A stretch of DNA of 64,000 bases. Source: JAHRAW01 sp963693025. GTDB taxonomy: Bacteria; Pseudomonadota; Gammaproteobacteria; Arenicellales; Poriferihabitantaceae. Where the stretch lies: contig OY843749.1 in assembly GCA_963693025.1 (NCBI GenBank), positions 806,001 to 870,000 on the forward strand. The letters are read 5' to 3'. A program made the position numbers and the translations under genes. Positions within the stretch are counted from its first letter, which is position 1. Each line of letters opens with the position of its first letter. Positions 56,597-64,000 of this stretch are shown piece by piece. The notes below the pieces were generated by a model that ran no database searches, was not told the origin of the DNA, and was given only the letters and a program-made list of their open reading frames with translations.

Positions 56597-59500
56597 CTAA
56601 AACCGCACCTCCCCCTCAAGCAAAACAGCATGCTCCGCCGCCACATCATCTTCCTCATCACGCTCCCAACTCAACTCCAAATCCAACATCTCACCGAATT
56701 CCCAGCGGGTGCCTAAGCGGTATCGCCGGTTCGTTTCACCCAGTGTTATCTCGGTGTATGGCGTCAGCAATCCGCCGCCGCGCGCCGATAGTCCGTAGCC
56801 GACTTGCGCTTTCATTCGCGCTTCCAAGCCATCGTCATTCGCGCCGTCGTTGAGCAATCCTTCGCGCCACATCCGCTGCACGCCGCTGTCGGTCTGCCCA
56901 TACGCGGGGCTCACCGAGAACGATAGTCCGCGTCCGCTTGCATCCGCCTCGCGGCGCACCGTTCCGCCGATTCCCCACTCGCGGTGCTCGCTGCTGTGCA
57001 TCACCAGCACGCGCCCGTGGGCTTCCAGGGTTAGGCGGCGCGTCGCGTCTAAGTAGCGCAGCCGTCCGCCCATTTCGGCGCCGGCGCCGGTGCCCGCTTC
57101 GCCGTCGTCGTGCCGTATGCCGACCTCAAAACTCGGCGACAACAGCGTCCCGTCCACGCGCCGCAGCGTGTGGCGCGATTCCAAACTCAAGCGCGCTTGC
57201 TCCACTTCCACCGCCATCTCCGAGATGCCCGTGCCGTTGAATGTCTGCAGGCGGGTCTGCTTGATTTCCCCCTTGAGCAGCAGCGTCCGCTCGGCGCTCG
57301 CCAGCAGCGCTCCGTTGGCGCCGAGGGCGTAGGTGTGTAGCAACACATCGCCGAACGCGCGCCGCCCGTCCTCCGGGGCGACGCTCAACCCGCCCTCGCC
57401 GTAGCCCGCCGTCGCCCATAAATTCAGCAGCCCGTCGAATTCGCTCCAGCCAATATAGGGGTGCAGGCTGGTGAGGGTCATTTCGTATTCGCCGCTGCCG
57501 CTGCCGCCGCTGAGCCCGTCATAGTCAAAGTCCGCCTCGCTCCACGACAACGCCACGCCCGCCAGCACGTCATCGCCGAGGCTGGCATCGAGTCCCAAGT
57601 GCGCGCTCAGCAAGCGACCGTCCCATCGGAGTTCGCCGTCCTCGCCGCGCATTCGGCGGTAGTCGCCGCCGCCCCACAGGTTGGCGGGGAAGGGTCCGGT
57701 TATCTCGCCCGGCACGCCCGCGTTCAACGGCAACACAAAGTCGGAGCCGCCGAGGAGCGTCTTGAAGTCGAGCCCGTCTTCCGCCGCCATCGTTTGCCCG
57801 TGGGTGGCGAGCGCACCGGCGAGCGTGGACTGACCGCCGACGCTGACCCTCCCGCCGCCGCCGTTGGCGCGCGCCGCCGCCCGCCCGCGCGCGATGCGCT
57901 CGGTGATGACATCCGCCCCCTGGTCGGCGAGCACGCGCGCCACTTCCGGCAACAGCGCGCGGTTGAGGGTGTCCATGCCAGCGCTCGCAATCGCGTCGTT
58001 GTCGGCGACGGTGATCTCCACATCGTCGGCGCGCGTGACGCCGTCGTAGCCGTCCACCTCATGCATGATGACGACGCTGCCGTTGGCGGCATCCTCGTCC
58101 TCGCCGGCGGTCACGATGACGGTCTGCGCGATGTTCCAGTCGTCGGCGGTGAAAGTCAGCCCATTTTTCTGGTTGGATGTCAGCATCAGGCGGTGGGCAT
58201 TCTCGTGGGCGACGCGCAGCGTAATCGTCACTTCGCGGTCCGGCTTGGTGACGAGCGTCACGGTGTAAGTCTCGCTCGCGCCTTCGTCAATGACGAGCGT
58301 GGTCGGCTCCACGGTCAGCGCCGGGATGTCGTTGTCGGTGACCGCAACCGTCACATCGTCGGCGGTGATGCCGGCGTAGTCACCCGCGCCACCGCTGCTG
58401 ACCGCGTGGCTGATGGTGACGGTTTCGTCGCCGCCGTTGTCGTCCTCCACGCCGATGACCGCCACCGCCTGCGCGATGTGCCAGTTGTCGGCGGTGAACA
58501 CCAGGGCGGCGGCGGAGACGGTGGCGGCGGCGTCATCGCCGCTGCGCGGGGTCACCGTCACGGCGCCGTCGGGGCGGCTGTTCAAGCGCACGGTGTAAGC
58601 CGCGGCGGCGCCTTCGAGCACGGTCAGCGTGCGCGGCAAAATCGTCACCCTCGGCGCGTTAGTCACCGCCACCTCAAACGCCACGCCGGCGGTGTCGCCG
58701 TCGCCGTCGGTGACCGTGTAAGTCAGGCGCACCGGCGTTGCGGTGGCGGTTACGGTCGTGGGCGCGCCGCTCACCACGCGCGTGCCGGCGGTGAAAGTCA
58801 GCCCCGGCAACGCGCTCACATCCAGCGCATAACGCAACGGCGCATCGCCGTCACGCGCCGCCGGCAGCGTCACATCAACCGCCACGCCGATCGTATACCG
58901 CTGAGCCGCCACCGCGCTCAGCGCCGGGTCGCTGTCCGTGTCCGTCACCGTCACGACCACGCTTGTCGTCGCACCGCTCGACGCGCCGGCGTAACCATGC
59001 ACCGCGTGGCTGAGCGTCGCCGTGTCCGTGGCGGCGTCCGCATCCCGCACCGACCTCACCGTCACCGCCTGCGCGATGTTCCACTCGCCCGACGCAAAGG
59101 TCAGCGCGCGCGGCGACGGCACTTTCGCGGGGTTGTCGCTCACCGGCGTGACCGTCACCGCACCGCCCGGCGGGGTGGCAAGCGCCACGGCGTAGGTGTC
59201 CGCCGCGCCTTCGGCAATCGTCAACTCCGCCCGCGCAATCACCACCGCCGGCGCATTCACCGTCACCGCAAAGGTCAGGCGGTCTTCGTCACCGGCGCCC
59301 GTGTTGGCGTCCGAATCGGCGGCTGTGTAAGTCAACATAACCGCCGCCGTCACGCGCTCCGGCGTGCCGCGCAACACGCGCGTGGCGGTGTTGAATGCCA
59401 AGCCGGAGGGAATGTCCGACCGCGGCGCCAGCGCGTAAGTCGTGACGCCGTTGCCGCCGGCAACCGCGGCGGGCAGCGTCATGTCAACGCCCACGCCCAC

Positions 59501-62500
59501 CGCGTAAATCTGCTCGTCCACCGCCGCGCTGGCGGCAAACGCCGGCGCCTCGTCGCGGTCGTTGTCGTCAATCGTCACCGTCACCGCAGCCGCGCTCGCC
59601 ACGCCGGGATAACCGCTCACCGCGTGGCGAATGGTCGCGGTCGCATCGGCAAAATCAAGGTCATCCTCGGCGGCGCTGATGCGAACGGTCTGCGCGGTGT
59701 TCCAGTTGGTGGCGGTGAAGGTCAGGGAGTATGAGACGGTGGCGGCGGCGGGGGTGTCGCTGGTCGGCGTAACTACGACATCGTTGCTCGGCTGAGTGTC
59801 AAGCCGCACGGTGTAAGCGCCGTTGCCGCCCTCCGGCACGGTCAGGCGGTCGGTGGAAATCGTCACGCCGCGCGTGTCGGTTTCGGTGACCGTCACCGTC
59901 ACCGTCACCGACCCGACGCTAACGCCGGCATAGTCGGCTGAGCCGCTCACCATGTGGCTAATGGAAACGGCAACATCGGCAACAGCGTCAGCGTCTTTGA
60001 CGCCGGTGACGGTTACCTGTTGCGCCGTGTTCCAGTTAGCGGCAGTGAAAACCAACGCACCTGAGACGGTGGCGATGGCGGTATCACCGCTCAGCGGCAT
60101 AACCGTCACCTCGCCGTCAGGCTGAGTGGCAAGCCGCACGGTGTAGTTCTCGGTGGCGTTTTCCGCCACGGTCAGGGCGGTCGCCGACAGCATGATGCCG
60201 TCCGTGTCGTTGTCGGTCACGGTGACGACGACGGGGTTGTTGCTGATGGTGGCGCCGTCGTAGTTCGCCCCGGTAACCGTGTGCGTGATACTGGCAGTGT
60301 CGTCGTTGCCGTCATCATCTTCGGCGGCGCTAATCGTGACCGACTGCGGCGTGTTCCAGTTGGCGGCGGTGAAGTTCAGTGTGTTGACGCCGGCAGTCAC
60401 ATCGCTGTTGTCGCTACTCAGCGAGACGGTGACATCACCACTCGGTTGCGTGTTCAAGACCACGGTGTAGGTATTGCCGGCACCGCCACTACTCCCTTCG
60501 CCTATGGCAAGCGTCGCTTTGGAAATCGTCACGCTCGGCGTGTCGGTGTCGGTGACGGTTACCGCCACATCGCCGGCGGTGACGCTACCGTAGCCGACCA
60601 CCGTGTGCGTGATGGTGGTGGTGTCGGTTTCGCTGTTGTCGTCATCGGCGCCGGTGACGGTTACGGTCTGCAGGTCGTCCCAGTTGCCGGCGGTGAACAC
60701 CAGCGCACCAGTCACGGTCGCAACATCATCATCACCGCTGTCCGGCGTAATCGTCACATTGCCGCTCGGTTGCGTATCAAGCCGCACGGTGTAGGTCGTA
60801 TTGGCATTTTCGGCAAGGGTCACCGCGTTCCGGGAAAGTCTGACGGCGGGGATGTCCGGGTCGGTGACGGTGACCGTCACGGTGGCGGCGGTGGCGATGT
60901 TGTCGTAACCGACTACCGCGTGGGTGATGCTAACCATCTCGTTGCTGGCGTCGCCGTCTTCCACACCGGTCACGGTTACCGTTTGCTTATCGTTCCAGTT
61001 GTCGGCGGTGAAGGTCAGCGCGCTTGAGACGGTGGCAATGGTGTTGTCGGCGCTGGTCGGTGTCACGGTCGCATTGCCGCCGCCGCCCGGCGCGGAAGTC
61101 AGCATGATGGTGTAGGTGTTGTTGCCGTCTTCGTCAACGGTCAGGGTGGGCGTACTAATCGTCACCGCCGCCGTGCCGGTTTCGGTGACCGTCACCGTCA
61201 CACCAGCGGCGGTTGCGCCGTTGTAATCCGAAGAAGCATCACTCACCGTCACCGCATTGGTAATCGAAACCGCCACATCAGCAACCGCATCATCATCCGC
61301 CACACCTTGAACCGAAACCGTCTGCGGCATATTCCAGTTGTTGGCGTTGAAGACCAGCGCGGCGGTGGTGGTGACGGCGACCACGCTGACATCGCCGCTA
61401 CTCGGCGTCACCGTCACTTCGCCGATGCTCGGCGCGGAAGTGAGCCGCACGGTGTAACTGCCAAACTCGCGCTCGTTCACGGTCAGGGTGGTTTCGGTAA
61501 CCGTGATTCCAACGGTGTCGTTCTCGGTAATCGTAACCGTCACATTGGCGGCGGTTTCGCCGGTGTAATCCGCCCCCGCAACCGCGTGAGTAAGGGTGAC
61601 GGTCGCATCGTCAACCGCATCATCATCTTCGGCGGCGGTGAGGGTAATCGTCTGCGCGGTGTTCCAGTTGTTAGAGCCGAACACCAGTCCACCGCTTGAA
61701 CCAAACGCAACGCCATCGCGGCTAAGCGTCAAGTCGGTGTCCGCAATGCCGCCCAACGTCACCGTCACATCCCCGCCAACCGGCGCGGAAGTCAACACCA
61801 CGGTATAGATGCCGGACCCACCCTCGGTAACATCCACACTCGTCTCAGAAATCGTCACGCCACGCATATCGGCTTCGGTCACCGTAACCGTCACCATCAC
61901 CGACCCAACGCTAACGCCGGCATAGTCGGCTGAGCCGCTCACCATGTGGCTAATGGAAACGGCAACATCGGCAACAGCGTCAGCGTCTTTGACGCCGGTG
62001 ACGGTTACCTGCTGCGCCGTATTCCAGTTGGCGGCAGTGAAGACCAACGCACCGGAGACGGTGGCGATGGCGACATCACCGCTCATCGGCGCAACCGTCA
62101 CCTCGCCGTCAGGCTGAGTGGCAAGCCGCACGGTGTAGTTCTCGGTGGCGTTTTCCGCCACGGTCAGGGCGGTCGCCGACAGCGTGATGCCGTCTGTGTC
62201 GTTGTCGGTTACGGTTACGACGACAGGGTTGTTGCTGATAGCAACGCCGCCGTAGTTCGCCCCGCTGACCGTATGCGTGATGTTCGCGTTATCGTCGTTG
62301 CCGTCATCATCTTCGGCGACGCTAATGATGACCGACTGCGGCGTGTTCCAGTTGGCGGTGGTGAAGTTCAGCGTGGTAACGCTAACCGTCACATCGCTGT
62401 TGTCGCTACTCAGCGAGACGGTGACATCACCACTCGGCTGCGTGTTCAAGACCACGGTGTAAGTGTTGCCGGCGCCGTTACTGCTCCCTTCGCCTATGGC

Positions 62501-64000
62501 AAGCGCGGCTTTGGAAATCGTCACGCTCGGCGTATCGGTGTCGGTGACGGTTACCGCTACATCGCCGGCGGTGACGCCGCCGTAGCCGACCACCGTGTGC
62601 GTGATTGTGGTGGTGTCGGTTTCGCTGTTGTCGTCATCGGCGCCGGTGACGGTCACGGTCTGCAGGTCACCCCAGTTGCCGTCGGTGAAGACCATCGCGC
62701 CGGTAACGGTCGCAACATCATCACTACCACTGGTCGGCGTAATCGTCACATTGCCGCTCGGCTGCGTATCAAGCCGCACGGTGTAGGTTGTGCCGGCGTT
62801 TTCGGCAAGGGTCACCGCGTTCCGGGAAAATCTTACGGCGGGGATGTCCGGGTCGGTGACGGTGACCGTCACGGCGGCGGCGGTGGCGATGTTGTCGTAA
62901 CCGACTACCGCGTGGGTGATGCTAACCATCTCGTTGCTGGCGTCGCCGTCTTCCACACCGGTCACGGTTACCGTTTGCGCATCGTTCCAGTTGGTGGCGG
63001 TGAAGGTCAGTGCGCTTGAGACGGTGGCGATGGTGTCGTCGGCGCTGGTCGGTGTCACGGTCGCATCACCGCCACCGCCCGGCGCGGAAGTCAGCATCAC
63101 GGTGTAAGTGTTGTTGCCGTCTTCGTCAACGGTCAGGGTGGTTGGGTCAATCGTCACCGCCGCCGTACCGGTTTCGTTGACCGTCACCGTCACACCAGCG
63201 GCGGTTGCGCCGTTGTAATCCGAAGCATCATCACTCACCGTCACCGCATTGGTAATCGAAACCGCCACATCAGCAACCGCATCATCATCCGACACACCTT
63301 GAACCGAAACCGTCTGTTGAATGTTCCAGTTGTTGGTATCAAACACCAGCGCGGCGGTGGTGACGGTGACCACGCTGACATCGCCACTACTCGGCATCAC
63401 CGTCACTTCACCAACGCTCGGCGCGGAAGTCAGCACCACGGTGTAACTGCCAAACTCGCGCTCGTTCACGGTCAGGGTGGTTTCGGCAACCGTAATTCCA
63501 ACGTTGTCGTTCTCGGTAATCGTGGCGGTCACATCGGCGGCGGTTTCGCCGGCGTAATCCGCACCGGTGACCGTGTGAGTAATGGTGACGGTCGCATCGG
63601 CAACCGCATCATCATCTTCGGCGGCGGTGAGGGTAATCGTCTGCGCGGTGTTCCAGTTGTTAGAGCCGAATACCACCGCACCACTTGGGATGAGCGCCAA
63701 GTCGGTGTCCGCAACGCCGCCCAACGTCACCGTCACACCGCCGCCAACCGGCGCAGAAGTCAACACCACGGTATAGATGCCGGACCCGCCCTCGGTAACA
63801 TCCACACCCGTCTCAGAAATCGTCACCCCACGCATATCGGTTTCGGTCACCGTGACCGTCACCGTCACCGACCCAACGCTAACGCCGGCATAGTCGGCTG
63901 AGCCGCTCACCATGTGGGTAATGGAAACGGCAACATCGGCAACAGCGTCAGCATCTTTGACGCCGGTGACGATGACCTGTTGCGCCGTGTTCCAGTTGGC
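56597..64000 (-). CDS. Second giant autotransporter adhesin with Calx-beta-like repeats, 5' end outside window
   Basis: At least 2,467 residues, with the frame open at base 64000, so the true start lies beyond the window. Most of it is an array of ~94-residue units ending AxVSISHxV/ITHTVxGY and beginning ITVAETTLTVNE...YTVxLTSAP, with conserved LVFTAxNWNTAQTVTV; this is the Calx-beta-like pattern. Two cadherin/He_PIG-type units follow near the C-terminal end (LPAAVAGGNGVTTYAL; LDVSALPGLTFTAGTRVVSG). The last ~360 residues from LWGGGDYRRMRG form the barrel, ending LLEGEVRF. The barrel and the LWGGGDYRR boundary match the first adhesin, so the two are paralogues. Confidence 0.88.
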   Translation of the reverse strand, partial: ANWNTAQQVIVTGVKDADAVADVAVSITHMVSGSADYAGVSVGSVTVTVTVTETDMRGVTISETGVDVTEGGSGIYTVVLTSAPVGGGVTVTLGGVADTDLALIPSGAVVFGSNNWNTAQTITLTAAEDDDAVADATVTITHTVTGADYAGETAADVTATITENDNVGITVAETTLTVNEREFGSYTVVLTSAPSVGEVTVMPSSGDVSVVTVTTAALVFDTNNWNIQQTVSVQGVSDDDAVADVAVSITNAVTVSDDASDYNGATAAGVTVTVNETGTAAVTIDPTTLTVDEDGNNTYTVMLTSAPGGGGDATVTPTSADDTIATVSSALTFTATNWNDAQTVTVTGVEDGDASNEMVSITHAVVGYDNIATAAAVTVTVTDPDIPAVRFSRNAVTLAENAGTTYTVRLDTQPSGNVTITPTSGSDDVATVTGAMVFTDGNWGDLQTVTVTGADDDNSETDTTTITHTVVGYGGVTAGDVAVTVTDTDTPSVTISKAALAIGEGSSNGAGNTYTVVLNTQPSGDVTVSLSSDNSDVTVSVTTLNFTTANWNTPQSVIISVAEDDDGNDDNANITHTVSGANYGGVAISNNPVVVTVTDNDTDGITLSATALTVAENATENYTVRLATQPDGEVTVAPMSGDVAIATVSGALVFTAANWNTAQQVTVTGVKDADAVADVAVSISHMVSGSADYAGVSVGSVMVTVTVTEADMRGVTISETSVDVTEGGSGIYTVVLTSAPVGGDVTVTLGGIADTDLTLSRDGVAFGSSGGLVFGSNNWNTAQTITLTAAEDDDAVDDATVTLTHAVAGADYTGETAANVTVTITENDTVGITVTETTLTVNEREFGSYTVRLTSAPSIGEVTVTPSSGDVSVVAVTTTAALVFNANNWNMPQTVSVQGVADDDAVADVAVSITNAVTVSDASSDYNGATAAGVTVTVTETGTAAVTISTPTLTVDEDGNNTYTIMLTSAPGGGGNATVTPTSADNTIATVSSALTFTADNWNDKQTVTVTGVEDGDASNEMVSITHAVVGYDNIATAATVTVTVTDPDIPAVRLSRNAVTLAENANTTYTVRLDTQPSGNVTITPDSGDDDVATVTGALVFTAGNWDDLQTVTVTGADDDNSETDTTTITHTVVGYGSVTAGDVAVTVTDTDTPSVTISKATLAIGEGSSGGAGNTYTVVLNTQPSGDVTVSLSSDNSDVTAGVNTLNFTAANWNTPQSVTISAAEDDDGNDDTASITHTVTGANYDGATISNNPVVVTVTDNDTDGIMLSATALTVAENATENYTVRLATQPDGEVTVMPLSGDTAIATVSGALVFTAANWNTAQQVTVTGVKDADAVADVAVSISHMVSGSADYAGVSVGSVTVTVTVTETDTRGVTISTDRLTVPEGGNGAYTVRLDTQPSNDVVVTPTSDTPAAATVSYSLTFTATNWNTAQTVRISAAEDDLDFADATATIRHAVSGYPGVASAAAVTVTIDDNDRDEAPAFAASAAVDEQIYAVGVGVDMTLPAAVAGGNGVTTYALAPRSDIPSGLAFNTATRVLRGTPERVTAAVMLTYTAADSDANTGAGDEDRLTFAVTVNAPAVVIARAELTIAEGAADTYAVALATPPGGAVTVTPVSDNPAKVPSPRALTFASGEWNIAQAVTVRSVRDADAATDTATLSHAVHGYAGASSGATTSVVVTVTDTDSDPALSAVAAQRYTIGVAVDVTLPAARDGDAPLRYALDVSALPGLTFTAGTRVVSGAPTTVTATATPVRLTYTVTDGDGDTAGVAFEVAVTNAPRVTILPRTLTVLEGAAAAYTVRLNSRPDGAVTVTPRSGDDAAATVSAAALVFTADNWHIAQAVAVIGVEDDNGGDETVTISHAVSSGGAGDYAGITADDVTVAVTDNDIPALTVEPTTLVIDEGASETYTVTLVTKPDREVTITLRVAHENAHRLMLTSNQKNGLTFTADDWNIAQTVIVTAGEDEDAANGSVVIMHEVDGYDGVTRADDVEITVADNDAIASAGMDTLNRALLPEVARVLADQGADVITERIARGRAAARANGGGGRVSVGGQSTLAGALATHGQTMAAEDGLDFKTLLGGSDFVLPLNAGVPGEITGPFPANLWGGGDYRRMRGEDGELRWDGRLLSAHLGLDASLGDDVLAGVALSWSEADFDYDGLSGGSGSGEYEMTLTSLHPYIGWSEFDGLLNLWATAGYGEGGLSVAPEDGRRAFGDVLLHTYALGANGALLASAERTLLLKGEIKQTRLQTFNGTGISEMAVEVEQARLSLESRHTLRRVDGTLLSPSFEVGIRHDDGEAGTGAGAEMGGRLRYLDATRRLTLEAHGRVLVMHSSEHREWGIGGTVRREADASGRGLSFSVSPAYGQTDSGVQRMWREGLLNDGANDDGLEARMKAQVGYGLSARGGGLLTPYTEITLGETNRRYRLGTRWEFGEMLDLELSWERDEEDDVAAEHAVLLEGEVRF
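59941..63917 (-). repeat. Higher-order ~2-kb (about 660-residue) repeats inside the second adhesin
   Basis: The identical marker AGCCGCTCACCATGTGG occurs at 59941 and 61933, and as AGCCGCTCACCATGTGGG at 63901, spaced 1,992 and 1,968 bp. The DNA between markers is nearly identical unit by unit, so a block of about seven 94-residue domains was duplicated in tandem at least twice. The array continues off the right edge. Confidence 0.85.

Noticed and set aside
57461..59734. 757-codon plus-strand open frame across the second adhesin
   Set aside because: Arg/His/Val-rich shadow of the minus-strand adhesin; no recognisable motif or ribosome site.
1..64000. tRNA or rRNA genes, or a prophage/integrative island around the tyrosine recombinase
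   Set aside because: I found no cloverleaf-like or rRNA-like sequence and no phage structural, replication or conjugation genes; direct att repeats could not be identified by eye.

Overview
The window is high-GC proteobacterial chromosome. Twin-arginine and BAM-type export signals indicate a Gram-negative cell. ErpA beside grpE-dnaK-dnaJ, two TRAP/ABC-fed catabolic loci and betaine/methylamine-type genes suggest a marine or host-associated gammaproteobacterium that lives on small organic solutes; this placement is inference.

Layout. 1-4844 (-): a peptide/opine-type ABC importer operon (binding protein, a 33-residue membrane peptide, two permeases, ATPase running off the left edge). 5166-5333: a small leader-like peptide gene. 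5601-6811: an IS110-family element inserted in a dispersed repeat. 7086-18668 (-): a giant autotransporter adhesin with a 15-G tract in front of it. 19061-19928: a leader RNA, a NYN gene cut short by a repeat, and two tiny membrane proteins. 20260-24806: etfBA, a zinc alcohol dehydrogenase and an orphan tyrosine recombinase. 24859-33310: CoA-transferase, aminotransferase, Sel1 protein, a dimethylglycine/sarcosine dehydrogenase-like flavoprotein, Fe-alcohol dehydrogenase, DsbA-like protein. 33329-37515 (-): glycine betaine ABC importer. 37707-41206: class III aminotransferase, DUF849 enzyme, HDAC-family deacetylase. 42052-49585 (-): a TRAP transporter with HisD-like and SDR dehydrogenases, interrupted by a PIN/MNT/MNT/GIY-YIG-like cassette and carrying a second PIN gene with an in-frame stop. 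49689-51323 (-): GMC oxidoreductase. 51775-56272: erpA, grpE, dnaK, dnaJ. 56597-64000 (-): a second giant autotransporter, open at the right edge.

Metabolic logic: importers for peptides, betaine and a TRAP substrate feed flavin and NAD dehydrogenases, and EtfAB is a plausible electron acceptor for the flavoprotein at 28191-30608.

The strongest discovery is in the noncoding left end of the IS110 element. It folds by eye into two guide loops of the kind known for IS110 bridge RNAs. The target loop reads the flanking insertion site and the donor loop reads the element's own ends. The target is a motif of a modular palindromic repeat present in about eleven copies in this window. Other points of interest are the phase-variation-type G tract, repeats that rewrite gene 3' ends, and the PIN-MNT-MNT cassette.
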